Part shown: positions 47,730-56,468 of the stretch, in pieces
How positions within the stretch are numbered: position 1 is the first letter of the stretch
Layout of the letters: each line of letters begins with the position of its first letter
Assembly: GCF_035917975.1 (NCBI RefSeq)
Contig: NZ_CP109130.1
Location: forward strand, 682,001-746,000
Origin: Streptosporangium sp. NBC_01756
GTDB taxonomy: Bacteria > Actinomycetota > Actinomycetes > Streptosporangiales > Streptosporangiaceae
Reading direction: 5' to 3'
Length of the DNA stretch: 64,000 nt
Notes under the pieces: model-generated
Told to the model about the DNA's origin: nothing
What the model saw: the letters and a program-made list of their open reading frames with translations, nothing else
The model's database searches: none
Program-made: the position numbers and the translations under genes

Positions 47730-48984
47730 GCTCGGCGTCCGGGTCCGCGGCCCTGTCACGCAGGCGGTCCAGCCGGGCCATCACGGGCGTCGCCGTCATC
47801 CCGTGCAGGACGAGGGAGCCGAGCACCGTGAAGATGACCACGGCCCAGAGCTCCTCGGCCGGCACGCCGAAGTCGGCCTGGCCGAGGGCGTAGGCGAGGT
47901 AGAACAGCGAGCCGATGCCGCGGATGCCGAAGAAGGCCGTCACACCGCGCTCGCGCGGCCCCGCCGAGCCGCCGAGTTGCGCGACCCATCCGGCCAGCGG
48001 CCGGATCACCAGCAGCAGCAACAGGCCGACGGCGGCGCCGCGCCAGGTGAGGGCGGCCAGGCCGCCGGTGGCCACGGACCCGCCGAGCAGCAGGATCAGC
48101 CAGGCGGTGAAGAGCCGTTCGATCTGCTCGATGAAGCCGTGGAGCACCCCGTTGTACCCGTGGGTGCGCTCGGCGGCCCTGATGGTGCACGCGGTCACGA
48201 AGACCGCGATGAACCCGTATCCGTGCGCCAGCTCGGTGAGGCCGTACGCCAGGAACGTCGCGGCCAGCGCGACGAAACCGTCCCGGTGCTCGGCGAGCCG
48301 CAGGTCGGACACCCGGGCGCGGAAGAACAGCCGTCCCAGGAGCTTTCCGGCCAGCAGACCGCAGACCACGCCGGTCCCGCACCTGTAGAGCAGGTCTGTC
48401 AGTGCCCATCCGCCGGCCCATCCGAAGCCCCCGGAGCCCGCCATCGCGATGGCGGCGAACACCAGGGGGAAGGCGAGCCCGTCATTGAGCCCGGCCTCGG
48501 AGGTGAGGGTGAAACGGACCTCGTCGTCGGCCTTCTCGGAGTCGACCGGCTCACCGACCTGTACGTCGGAGGCGAGCACCGGATCGGTCGGGGCGAGCAC
48601 CGCGCCCAGCAGCAGCGCCGCGGCGGGGGGCCAGCCCAGCACGGCACCGGCGGCGCCGGCCACCGCCACGACGGTCAGCGGGAGCGTCCAGCCCAGCAGA
48701 CGCCAGGTGGAGGCCCAGCCACGCCGGCCGAAGGGCCGGTTGATCGCGAGCCCGGCCCCCATGAGAGAGATCAGCACACAGATCTCGGTGACGTGCTCGA
48801 CCAGTGCGCGGTGGGCGACGGGATCGGGCTCGGGCAGGTCCAACGGCAGGAGGTAGAGCAGGGCGCCACAGATCAGGCAGACCAGCGGCAGGGAGAAGGG
48901 GCGCCGGTTGAGCAGGCGGGGAAGGACCGCCGCGAGCAGCGCGCCGACACCCGCGAGCGCGAAGACAAGATCAGGATTTCCCAT
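47710..48984 (-). CDS. CPA1-type Na+/H+ (cation/proton) antiporter
   Basis: Inner-membrane exchanger that expels Na+ or another cation against protons. 424 residues with about 12 membrane helices. The family core is clear: LGAVLAPTDPVLASDVQVGEP (TDPV motif) and SEAGLNDGLAFPLVF with the acidic ND residues in the transport site, then FFGIRGIGSLFYLAYAL near the C-terminus. The ATG at 48984 (MGNPDLVFALAG) starts the first helix directly; its ribosome site is weak, and a frame open to 49089 is not supported. The C-terminus lies inside a tandem repeat. Confidence 0.88.
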   Translation of the reverse strand: MGNPDLVFALAGVGALLAAVLPRLLNRRPFSLPLVCLICGALLYLLPLDLPEPDPVAHRALVEHVTEICVLISLMGAGLAINRPFGRRGWASTWRLLGWTLPLTVVAVAGAAGAVLGWPPAAALLLGAVLAPTDPVLASDVQVGEPVDSEKADDEVRFTLTSEAGLNDGLAFPLVFAAIAMAGSGGFGWAGGWALTDLLYRCGTGVVCGLLAGKLLGRLFFRARVSDLRLAEHRDGFVALAATFLAYGLTELAHGYGFIAVFVTACTIRAAERTHGYNGVLHGFIEQIERLFTAWLILLLGGSVATGGLAALTWRGAAVGLLLLLVIRPLAGWVAQLGGSAGPRERGVTAFFGIRGIGSLFYLAYALGQADFGVPAEELWAVVIFTVLGSLVLHGMTATPVMARLDRLRDRAADPDAEPAAQHL

Positions 48985-49082
48985 CGCCCGGCTGAGCTGC
49001 CCCTCCCCCGAGCGGCAAACCTCCCAGCGGCCGCCATCGGGGATTTGGGCCCACAGAGCTACCCAAAACCCCCTCAGACGAG

Positions 49083-49118
49083 GGAACACCCGCCTCCGGA
49101 GCCGGAGGCGGGTGTTCC
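49083..49118 (-). terminator. Terminator after yebC
   Basis: A perfect 16-bp stem (49083-49098 with 49103-49118) with a 4-base loop begins eight bases past the yebC stop. Strong GC-rich terminator for pdxT-yebC. Confidence 0.82.
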
Positions 49119-49125
49119 GGGGGAC

Positions 49126-49878
49126 CTACTCGTCGAGCTTCTCCAGGACCTCGTCGGAGACGTCGAAGTTGGCCCAGACGTTCTGGACGTCGTCGCTGTC
49201 CTCCAGGGCGTCGATCAGCCTGAAGACCTTGCGCGCGCCGTCCTCCTCGAGGGGGACGTTCATCGTCGGCAGGAAGCTGGACTCCGCCGAGTCGTAGTCG
49301 ATCCCGGCGTCCTGCAGAGCCTTGCGGACCGGGACGAGGTCGGTGGCCTCGGAGACGACCTCGAACTGGTCACCCAGGTCGTTGACCTCCTCGGCGCCCG
49401 CGTCGAGGACCGCGGTCAGCACGTCGTCCTCCTCCAGGTCACCCTTGGGGACGAGCACGACGCCCTTGCGGTTGAACATGTAGGACACCGAGCCGGGGTC
49501 GGCCAGGGAGCCGCCGTTACGGGTCAGGGCGACCCGGACCTCGGAGGCCGCACGGTTGCGGTTGTCGGTCAGGCACTCGATGAGCACCGCGACGCCGCCG
49601 GGGCCATACCCCTCGTACATGATGGTCTGCCAGTCGGCGCCGCCGGCCTCCAGGCCACCGCCGCGCTTGCGGGCACGCTCGATGTTGTCGATCGGGACCG
49701 AGCTCTTGCGCGCCTTCGTGATGGCGTCGTACAGCGTCGGATTGCCGTCCGGGTCGGGGCCGCCGGTCCGGGCCGCGACCTCGATGTTCTTGATGAGCTT
49801 GGCGAACAGCTTGCCTCGCTTGGAGTCGAGCGCGGCCTTCTTGTGCTTCGTCGTCGCCCATTTGGAGTGGCCGGACAT
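49126..49878 (-). CDS. yebC: YebC/PmpR-family regulatory or translation-rescue protein
   Basis: 250-residue protein beginning [28 protein letters not shown], the conserved YebC start, with three domains typical of the family ([22 protein letters not shown] in the middle). Long described as a transcription regulator; some members help ribosomes through proline runs. It lies three bases after pdxT and upstream of ruvC in the usual actinobacterial order, though here the antiporter gene intervenes. Confidence 0.95.
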   Translation of the reverse strand: MSGHSKWATTKHKKAALDSKRGKLFAKLIKNIEVAARTGGPDPDGNPTLYDAITKARKSSVPIDNIERARKRGGGLEAGGADWQTIMYEGYGPGGVAVLIECLTDNRNRAASEVRVALTRNGGSLADPGSVSYMFNRKGVVLVPKGDLEEDDVLTAVLDAGAEEVNDLGDQFEVVSEATDLVPVRKALQDAGIDYDSAESSFLPTMNVPLEEDGARKVFRLIDALEDSDDVQNVWANFDVSDEVLEKLDE

Positions 49879-49881
49879 CGC

Positions 49882-50472
49882 CTAGAGCTCCCTCACCATC
49901 TCAACGAAGTATGAATGCACGCCGACATCCCCGGTAAGTTCCGGATGGAAGGACGTGGCGAGCAGCGGTCCCTGACGGACCGCGACGATCCTATCCTCAG
50001 CTTCGGCCCGAGCCAGCACTTCCACCTCGGACCCGACGGATTCCACCCACGGCGCACGGATGAACACCGCACGCAGGACCCCCCGGCCCGCGAAGTCGAT
50101 GTCGGCCTCGAAGGAGGCGATCTGCCGGCCGAAGGCGTTGCGGCGGACCACCATGTCGATGCCCCCGATCGTCTGCTGGCCGTCGACACCGGACTCGATC
50201 CGGTCGGCCAGCATGATCATTCCCGCGCAGGACCCGTAGGCGGGCATACCGTTCTTGATCCTCAGGCGGAGCGGCTCGATCAGGTCGAAGGTCTCGGCGA
50301 GCTTCCACATCGTGGTGGACTCCCCGCCGGGGATGACCAGGGCGTCGACCGCCTCCAGCTCGCCGGGCCGCCGTACGGCCACCGCCTTGGCGCCCGCCGC
50401 CTCCAGGGAGCGCAGGTGCTCGCGCACGTCTCCCTGCAGCGCGAACACACCGATCGTTGGGGCGATGCTCAC
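49882..50472 (-). CDS. pdxT: Pyridoxal 5'-phosphate synthase glutaminase subunit
   Basis: Hydrolyses glutamine and passes ammonia to PdxS for PLP synthesis. 196 residues, class I-like glutaminase: [23 protein letters not shown] (oxyanion region), AYGSCAGMI with the nucleophilic Cys, and SFHPELTGD with catalytic His and Glu. The GTG at 50472 has AAAGGA upstream; a TTG six codons earlier is less likely. Its partner pdxS lies 3.7 kb away on the same strand, with three other genes in between. Confidence 0.96.
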   Translation of the reverse strand: MSIAPTIGVFALQGDVREHLRSLEAAGAKAVAVRRPGELEAVDALVIPGGESTTMWKLAETFDLIEPLRLRIKNGMPAYGSCAGMIMLADRIESGVDGQQTIGGIDMVVRRNAFGRQIASFEADIDFAGRGVLRAVFIRAPWVESVGSEVEVLARAEAEDRIVAVRQGPLLATSFHPELTGDVGVHSYFVEMVREL

Positions 50473-50541
50473 CAGTGGTCCTTTCAAGATGCTCGGAATG
50501 CCCTATCAGCGTATGGCCACTGGGCTCGTCGCCCAAACCGG

Positions 50542-51750
50542 TCAGGCGGTGACGGGGGCGCCGTGCGCGGCGTGGTCGGCGTCGACCCGCTCCAGGCTCC
50601 TCATGTGGTGGCGCCTGCCGTACAGGACGGCCATTCCCACCAGGCAGCAGAACGCGCCGAGGAAGTACGGCACGGCGGGGGCGACGTCCTCCCCCAGTTT
50701 GGTGGCGATGTACGGCGCGAGCGCCCCGCCCATCCAGCGGACGAAGTTGTACCCGGCGGAGGCGACGGGCCGCGGCGCGTCGGAGACCTCCATGGCCGCC
50801 TCGGTGAACACCGTGTTGTTCAGGCCGATCGGGATGCCGGCCAGCACGACGAAGACGATGATCCCGATGTGGCCCGACAGTGCGATGCCGACCTGGAGGA
50901 CGGCCAGCACCGCCAGGGACAGGTGGAGCACCTTGACCGAACCGAACCGCCGCTGCAGGGCGGGGGCGCCGAAGACCGAGGCGAGCGCGACGCAGACGCC
51001 CCAGCCGAAGAAGACCGCGCCGATGCCGTACGGCGACATGCCGAGGATGAACGGGGTGAAGGCCAGGATCGTGAAGAAGGCGAAGTTGTAGAAGAGCGCG
51101 GTGAAGGCGGTGGTCGACAGGCCGCCGTGAGCGAGGGCGCGGAGCGGGTCGCTCAGGCGGGTCCGCACGGCCGGTTTGGGGGTGTTCCTCAGCAGCGTCG
51201 CGATGAGGACGAATCCGACGGCCATGAGCGTGGCGGTGCCGAAGAAGGGGGCGCGCCAGCTCCAGTCGCCGAGGATCGCACCGACCAGCGGGCCCATGGA
51301 GAGGCCGAGGCCGAGGGCCGCCTCGTAGAGAATGATGGCCGACTCGGCACCGCCGCTCGCCGCGCCGACGATGACCGCCAGGGCGGTGGCGACGAAGAGG
51401 GCGTTGCCCAGGCCCCAGCCCGCCCGGAAGCCGATCAGCTCGCCCACGCTGCCGGAGGTTCCGGCCAGGGCGGCGAAGACCACGACCAGGGCGAGGCCGA
51501 GCAGCAGGGTGCGCTTGCCGCCGATCCGGCTGGAGACCCACCCGGTGACGAGCATCGCGACCGCGGTGACCAGGAAGTAGCTGGTGAACAGCAGGGAGAC
51601 CTGGCTGGGGCCGGCGTGCAGGCCCTGGGCGATGGAGGGCAGGATGGGGTCGACCAGGCCGATGCCCATGAAGGCGACGACCGCGGCGAACGCGGTGGCC
51701 CAGACGGACATCGGCTGGCGCAGGATGCTGGCGCCGCTCTGTGCGGACAT
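50542..51750 (-). CDS. Major facilitator superfamily drug/metabolite exporter
   Basis: 402 residues with 12 hydrophobic segments. The segment after helix 2 has GWVSSRIGGKRTLLLG, the MFS motif A (G-x3-D/S-R-x-G-R/K type), and helix 5 AALGLGLSMGPLVGAILG resembles motif C of drug/H+ antiporters, so export is likely. ATG with AAGGAG upstream. It lies 116 bp downstream of marR on the same strand, so MarR probably controls it. The substrate is not predictable. Confidence 0.88.
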   Translation of the reverse strand: MSAQSGASILRQPMSVWATAFAAVVAFMGIGLVDPILPSIAQGLHAGPSQVSLLFTSYFLVTAVAMLVTGWVSSRIGGKRTLLLGLALVVVFAALAGTSGSVGELIGFRAGWGLGNALFVATALAVIVGAASGGAESAIILYEAALGLGLSMGPLVGAILGDWSWRAPFFGTATLMAVGFVLIATLLRNTPKPAVRTRLSDPLRALAHGGLSTTAFTALFYNFAFFTILAFTPFILGMSPYGIGAVFFGWGVCVALASVFGAPALQRRFGSVKVLHLSLAVLAVLQVGIALSGHIGIIVFVVLAGIPIGLNNTVFTEAAMEVSDAPRPVASAGYNFVRWMGGALAPYIATKLGEDVAPAVPYFLGAFCCLVGMAVLYGRRHHMRSLERVDADHAAHGAPVTA

Positions 51751-51866
51751 GGGGTGGACTCCTTCTCGGACGAGGCGGGCACGGAGGTCGGCCGCCCGAT
51801 CGTGCGTTTCTCTCCGGTGGTGCCGTGCCGTCGCCGGTGGGGAGAGCACCGGCGGCGGCACGAAGG

Positions 51867-52280
51867 TCAGCTGCGGCCGAGCTTGGCCAGGGCCGGGAGC
51901 GCGGCACCGATCGCGGCGAGCTCCTCGGCGGTCAGCGCTTCGAGCCGCTCGGTCAGGTAGGCGATCCGGGCGCGGCGGACGGCGACCAGGCGGGTGCGGC
52001 CCTCCTGGGTGAGTTCGACCGTGCGGACCCGGGCGTCGGCCGGATCGGTGCCACGTGCCACCAGGCCGGGCTCCTCCAGCCGGTTGATCTGCACGGTCAT
52101 CGTGGGCAGCTGGACACCGTGCTCCTCGGCCAGCTCGGTCATCCGGCGGGGCCCGCGCTCCAGCGAGCCCAGCACGGCGGACTGCTGGCTGGTGACCGGC
52201 TGCCCGGCCGCCGCACGGCGGAGCAGCAGCACCAGGTGGCGCAGCTCGGTGGAAAGGCTCTCGGCCAGGTCGTCCGTCAT
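51867..52280 (-). CDS. MarR-family transcriptional regulator
   Basis: 137-residue winged-helix dimeric regulator: LRHLVLLLRRAAAGQPVTSQQSAVLGSLERGPRRMTELAEEHGVQLPTMTVQINRLEEPGLVARGTDPADARVRTVELTQEG covers the recognition helix and the wing with the conserved DPADARVR. There is no Shine-Dalgarno site before the ATG; instead the operator abuts the start, and a TAGACT -10 lies eight bases upstream, so the message is probably leaderless. First gene of a marR-MFS unit. Confidence 0.92.
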   Translation of the reverse strand: MTDDLAESLSTELRHLVLLLRRAAAGQPVTSQQSAVLGSLERGPRRMTELAEEHGVQLPTMTVQINRLEEPGLVARGTDPADARVRTVELTQEGRTRLVAVRRARIAYLTERLEALTAEELAAIGAALPALAKLGRS

Positions 52281-52282
52281 AG

Positions 52283-52309
52283 TTAGCCAGTCTAACTTAG
52301 CTTGGCTAA
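52283..52309 (-). promoter_or_regulatory. Double MarR operator with embedded promoter
   Basis: Two 13-bp palindromes lie 14 bp apart: TTAGC-TTG-GCTAA (52297-52309, perfect arms) and TTAG-CCAGT-CTAA (52283-52295). They sit inside a longer inverted repeat with arms at 52279-52289 and 52303-52313. The inner one is two bases before the marR ATG. The form is typical of MarR sites, so autorepression of marR-MFS is very likely. Confidence 0.8.
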
Positions 52310-52325
52310 CTATTATTCCGGAGAA

Positions 52326-52351
52326 GGGCGGCGCCCCGGAGGACGCCGCCC
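52326..52351 (-). terminator. Hairpin after phoD
   Basis: GGGCGGCG (52326-52333) pairs with CGCCGCCC (52344-52351) around a 10-base loop, nine bases past the phoD stop and just upstream of the marR operator. Probable terminator separating phoD from marR. Confidence 0.55.
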
Positions 52352-52360
52352 CGGAGACGG

Positions 52361-54052
52361 TCAGGGGCGCCTGGTCTCCCAGTCCACGGTCTCCTGGATC
52401 CGCTGTTCCACCGTCGGTTCCGGCGTCCTGGCCACCGAGGGGTCGAGTGGCCGCAGGTAGGTCTGCTGGACACCCGGGACCCGGTCCTCGACCACGAAGG
52501 TCGCCTTGGTGTATGCGGCCGCGCCGGCCTGGGTGACCTGTGGCAGCACCTTGAAGTCCGCGGTGAGCTGCTCGCGCCCGATCCGGGTGACCACGTAGCC
52601 GCGCTGGTTGTTGTAGAACTTCAGATGCGGGTTGATGGTCAGGAACGGCTGGGCCGCAGGGTCGGAGTCGCGGCCGTCGCCGCCCGTGGTGATGGAGGAG
52701 GCGACCAGCTCCGAGCCGACCGTGCGCGTGGTGGGGTCGTCGTAGTCGAGCTTGAGGTCGCCGGCCCAGTGGGCGTGCACGTCGCCGGTGAGCACGACGG
52801 GGTTGCGCACCTCCGCGTCCACCCACCCCTGGGTGATCCGCTGCCGCGAGGCGACGTAGCCGTCCCAGGCGTCCTGGCTGGTGATCTTGGCGGGCCCGGC
52901 GTTGTTGTCGCGCTGGGCGAAGAAGACCTGCTGGCCGATGATGTCCCACTGGGCCCGCGACTGGCGGAAGCCGTCCAGCAGCCAGCTCTCCTGCGCGTCA
53001 CCGGTGATCGAGCGTGCGGGGTCGACGGCCTCCGGGCAGTCGTGGTAACCGTCGCCGCAGCCCTGGTCGTTGCGGTACTGCCGGGTGTCGAGCATGTGGA
53101 AGGTGGCCATCCTGCCCCACCGGACCCGCCGGTAGAGCTGCATGTCGATGCCCCGCGGGATGGATCCGCGACGCAGCGGCATGTTCTCGTAGTAGGCCCG
53201 GAAGGCCGCCTCCCGTCTGCTGAGGAAGTTCGGCTGCGGCACCTCGGGCTTCTCCGGCACCTCGTCGGCCCAGTTGTTGTCCACCTCGTGGTCGTCCCAG
53301 ACGACCAGCCAGGGCGCGGCGGCGTGCGCGGCCTGCAGGTCGGGGTCGGCCTTGTACTGGGCGTGCCGCTGACGGTAGTTCGCCAGGCTCTCGGTCTCGG
53401 GCCCCTCGTGGTCGCGGACGTTTCCGCCGGGGATGGTGTAGGTGTCCTTGGTGTACTCGTACTGGTAGTCGCCCAGGTGCAGGACCAGGTCGGGGTGCTC
53501 CTCGGCCAGGCGCCGGTAGGCGGTGAAGTAACCGTGCTCGTACTGGGCGCAGGAGACGAAGGCCATCGCCAGTCCGGAACCGTAGGAGAGCACGTGCGGG
53601 GCGGTCCTGGCGCGGCCCATCGGCGAGACGTAGGGCCCCAGCTTGAAGCGGTACCAGTACTCCCGATCGGGAGAGAGCCCGTCCAGCTCGACGTGGACGC
53701 TGTGCCCCCACTCCGGGGTCGCCGTCGCCACGCCCCGCCGCAGCAGCCGGCGGCCGGCGGCGTCGCCGTAGATCTGCCACTGGACCGGGAAGGGCCGGCC
53801 GGGCATACCGCCCAGGCCGTCCTCGGCGAGCGGCTGGGGCGCCAGCCGGGTCCAGATCACGAAGCCGTCGGAGTCGGGATCACCCGAGGCGACGCCCAGG
53901 GTGAAGGGATCGGCGCGCAGGCCGCGGGCGGCCGGGGACGCGGCGTTCTCCGGGGTGGGTCCGGGGTCGGCATGGGCGATGGCGGGAACGCCCGCCACCG
54001 CCCCCGCCGCGATACCGGTGACGAGAAAGGAGCGTCGGGTGAGCCGGGACAT
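52361..54052 (-). CDS. phoD: PhoD-family alkaline phosphatase/phosphodiesterase, Tat-exported
   Basis: Secreted metal-dependent phosphatase that releases phosphate from organic esters. 563 residues. The Tat signal peptide has RLTRRSFLVTGIAAGAVAGVPAIAHA, with twin Arg at 6-7 and AHA as cleavage site. An N-terminal beta domain (about 40-140) precedes the catalytic domain with ligands in FVSCAQYEHGYF, LHLGDYQYEY, VVWDDHEVDNNWAD and VVLTGDVHAHWA; the SCAQYEHGY motif is typical of PhoD. ATG with GGAGG upstream. No PHO box was identified before it; the gap to pdxS is 127 bp. Confidence 0.93.
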   Translation of the reverse strand: MSRLTRRSFLVTGIAAGAVAGVPAIAHADPGPTPENAASPAARGLRADPFTLGVASGDPDSDGFVIWTRLAPQPLAEDGLGGMPGRPFPVQWQIYGDAAGRRLLRRGVATATPEWGHSVHVELDGLSPDREYWYRFKLGPYVSPMGRARTAPHVLSYGSGLAMAFVSCAQYEHGYFTAYRRLAEEHPDLVLHLGDYQYEYTKDTYTIPGGNVRDHEGPETESLANYRQRHAQYKADPDLQAAHAAAPWLVVWDDHEVDNNWADEVPEKPEVPQPNFLSRREAAFRAYYENMPLRRGSIPRGIDMQLYRRVRWGRMATFHMLDTRQYRNDQGCGDGYHDCPEAVDPARSITGDAQESWLLDGFRQSRAQWDIIGQQVFFAQRDNNAGPAKITSQDAWDGYVASRQRITQGWVDAEVRNPVVLTGDVHAHWAGDLKLDYDDPTTRTVGSELVASSITTGGDGRDSDPAAQPFLTINPHLKFYNNQRGYVVTRIGREQLTADFKVLPQVTQAGAAAYTKATFVVEDRVPGVQQTYLRPLDPSVARTPEPTVEQRIQETVDWETRRP

Positions 54053-54138
54053 GGGGGGCCTCCCAGGATGATCGGGCACGGACGCCCGTCAGCCTTGTGG
54101 AGGATCATGACAAGGGAGTGAACTCCTCCCGTCATGGA

Positions 54139-54169
54139 AAAGGCGGCATCCTTCACGGATGCCGCCTTT
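54139..54169 (-). terminator. Terminator after pdxS
   Basis: A perfect 13-bp stem (54139-54151 with 54157-54169) and a 5-base loop, ending 10 bases past the pdxS stop. On the minus strand it ends in TTTTCC, the best T run among the terminators here. It separates pdxS from phoD. Confidence 0.85.
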
Positions 54170-54179
54170 CTGAAATTTC

Positions 54180-55094
54180 CTACCAGCCGCGCTCCGCCAG
54201 GCGGTGCGGGACCGGGATGTCGTCCACGTTGATGCCCACCATGGCCTCGCCCAGGCCGCGGGAGACCTTGGCGATGACGTCAGGGTCGTCATAGAACGTG
54301 GTGGCCTTGACGATCGCGGCGGCGCGCTGGGCCGGGTTGCCGGCCTTGAAGATGCCCGAGCCGACGAACACACCCTCGGCGCCGAGCTGCATCATCATGG
54401 CGGCGTCGGCCGGGGTGGCGATGCCGCCGGCGGTGAACAGCACGACGGGCAGCTTGCCGGTCTTGGCGACCTCGGCGACCAGCTCGTACGGCGCCTGCAG
54501 CTCCTTGGCCGCGACGAACAGCTCGTCCTCGGGCAGCGAGGACAGGCGCTTGAGCTCGCCCCGGATCTTGCGCATGTGGGTGGTGGCGTTGGACACGTCA
54601 CCGGTGCCGGCCTCGCCCTTCGAGCGGATCATCGCCGCACCCTCGGTGATGCGGCGCAGCGCCTCGCCCAGGTTGGTCGCACCGCAGACGAAGGGCACCG
54701 TGAACTGCCACTTGTCGATGTGGTTGGCGTAGTCGGCGGGGGTCAGCACCTCGGACTCGTCGACGTAGTCGACACCGAGCGACTGGAGCACCTGGGCTTC
54801 GACGAAGTGGCCGATGCGGGCCTTGGCCATCACCGGGATGGAGACGGCGGCGATGATGCCGTCGATCATGTCGGGGTCGCTCATCCGGGAGACGCCCCCC
54901 TGGGCGCGGATGTCCGCGGGAACCCGCTCGAGGGCCATGACGGCGACGGCACCGGCATCCTCGGCGATCTTGGCCTGCTCGGCGTTGACGACGTCCATGA
55001 TGACGCCGCCCTTGAGCATCTCGGCCATGCCTCGCTTCACCCGGGCGGTTCCGGTGACGGCGGTCTCGGTGACTTCGGGTGTACTGCTGGACAC
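54180..55094 (-). CDS. pdxS: Pyridoxal 5'-phosphate synthase subunit PdxS
   Basis: Forms PLP from ribose 5-phosphate, glyceraldehyde 3-phosphate and ammonia delivered by PdxT. 304-residue TIM barrel: [41 protein letters not shown] (substrate-binding Lys), [21 protein letters not shown] and [31 protein letters not shown]. The GTG at 55094 has GAGG upstream. A small hairpin (55130-55149) lies in its leader. The usual partner pdxT is not adjacent but 3.7 kb away. Confidence 0.97.
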   Translation of the reverse strand: MSSSTPEVTETAVTGTARVKRGMAEMLKGGVIMDVVNAEQAKIAEDAGAVAVMALERVPADIRAQGGVSRMSDPDMIDGIIAAVSIPVMAKARIGHFVEAQVLQSLGVDYVDESEVLTPADYANHIDKWQFTVPFVCGATNLGEALRRITEGAAMIRSKGEAGTGDVSNATTHMRKIRGELKRLSSLPEDELFVAAKELQAPYELVAEVAKTGKLPVVLFTAGGIATPADAAMMMQLGAEGVFVGSGIFKAGNPAQRAAAIVKATTFYDDPDVIAKVSRGLGEAMVGINVDDIPVPHRLAERGW

Positions 55095-55129
55095 GGTCTC
55101 TACCTCACGACGGCTGATTGCGGATCATG

Positions 55130-55149
55130 GGCCGTCCGCGGGGACGGCC
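55130..55149 (-). other. Small hairpin in the pdxS leader
   Basis: GGCCGTCC (55130-55137) pairs perfectly with GGACGGCC (55142-55149) around GCGG, 36 bases upstream of the pdxS start codon. It may affect mRNA stability or access to the start. The rest of the 243-bp gap (55095-55337) shows no gene. Confidence 0.4.
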
Positions 55150-55337
55150 ACCACATCTCCATGGTAGGCGCTGATCCACCTGTTCCCTTACACGCCATCC
55201 TGTCCTCATCCGGTGGCCCGCATGGACAGCATGGCCGGTCGGCCGCCCACCGGGGGCAGCCGGACCGGGGAAAACCCGTGGATCTTCCCCGCACGGCCGG
55301 GAACGCGCCCGGCCCCGGTCCGCACGGAGCAGGAGGC

Positions 55338-56351
55338 TCAGGGGATGACGGGTGTGCGGGAGGCCAGCACGACCCACACCTGGCCGGGGGCGAAGTTCAT
55401 CGGCTCCCCCGCCGCAGTGGTGAAGACGGTGCCGTCCTTCTCCGTCTCACGCGACCATCTGGCCTTGAAGGCCTGGCCGTCGCGGAGCACGATCGCGCTG
55501 CCCTTGCCGGTGCTGTGCACCAGGGGCGTGTAGCTCTGGTTCAGGTCGTGGAACTCCGAACGCTCGGTCTTGGTGTACTGCACGACGATGGTGGGCGCAC
55601 CGAGCTGGCCTCCCTCGGCTGCCATGTCCTTCTTGCCGTCCTGCCAGATCAGCCACTTTTTGGCGGACTCCGACCAGGCGAAGGTGAAACGGGCCGCCGG
55701 ATACTTCACACTGAACGACTTCTTGGGCACGCCGCCCTCGGGGGCGTCACCGAAGGTGAGGCCGACGTCCTTGGCCTTGGTCGCCTTGGGTGCCTGCGTC
55801 AGCAGCTTTTTGGTGTCGGCGAACAGGTTGTAGGGCGCGTAACGGCCGGGCTGGCGGAAGTAGGCGCCCGGAGCCCTGCTGTCGGAGACGTCGACCAGCG
55901 ACGACTGCGCGATGATGGGGAGCATCTTGGTCTGCGCGCCCGAGTAGGCGAAGGCCGGCCTGCCGAACTGCGGAACGATGTGCATGTCGGAGATCCGGGC
56001 GCTGCGGACCGGGCCGATCTTGGGCGGGAGCTTCGAGGAGAAGATCGCCATGAGGCGGGTCAGGCCCGCCTCGACCTGCTCGACATAGACGATGTCGGCG
56101 CTCTTGAGGCCGAGCTGCGGCTTGCCGGCCGAGGTGTTCTCGATCTTCGCCGCGAGCACTGGCCTCCGGGCGGAGCCGGGCATGCCCGTGAAGGGGTGGG
56201 TCGGCTCCGGCGTCGGCGGGGATGACGGCTCCGCGGCGTCGGCGGCCTGCGGAATCTTCCCCGGTGCGGGCTCGTCGGAGGAGCAGGCCGCAGCCGGCGC
56301 GAGAACCGCCGCTCCCGCCAGCGTAACGGCGATCATCCGGGGCACCCGCAC
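55338..56351 (-). CDS. DUF3048 lipoprotein (YerB-like)
   Basis: 337 residues. A signal peptide ends in the lipobox PAAAC (Cys23), so it is anchored outside the membrane. After a Pro/Ser-rich linker comes the DUF3048 N-terminal domain (RPVLAAKIENTSAGKPQLGLKSADIVYVEQVEAGLTRLMAIFSS, IGPVRSARISDM) and the C-terminal domain (about 205-337, ending WVVLASRTPVIP). The role is unknown; Bacillus YerB is the named relative. GTG start seven bases after AGGAG. It follows the lemA-like gene by 117 bp on the same strand. Confidence 0.9.
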   Translation of the reverse strand: MRVPRMIAVTLAGAAVLAPAAACSSDEPAPGKIPQAADAAEPSSPPTPEPTHPFTGMPGSARRPVLAAKIENTSAGKPQLGLKSADIVYVEQVEAGLTRLMAIFSSKLPPKIGPVRSARISDMHIVPQFGRPAFAYSGAQTKMLPIIAQSSLVDVSDSRAPGAYFRQPGRYAPYNLFADTKKLLTQAPKATKAKDVGLTFGDAPEGGVPKKSFSVKYPAARFTFAWSESAKKWLIWQDGKKDMAAEGGQLGAPTIVVQYTKTERSEFHDLNQSYTPLVHSTGKGSAIVLRDGQAFKARWSRETEKDGTVFTTAAGEPMNFAPGQVWVVLASRTPVIP

Positions 56352-56468
56352 GGCTCATCTCCTCAAGTCGGCCTTGAAACGCCCCCGAGCTTACCGGTGT
56401 CCGACTTGTCGGATACCACGCTTCTGATACACCTCGCCGGGCTGCCGGGCAGCTGGCTCCGCGTGGTC

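Noticed and set aside
47324-47759. Short open frames on both strands in the tandem repeat
   Set aside because: The translations are repeat-derived strings (Gly-Ala-Tyr type) without a ribosome site or homology signature.
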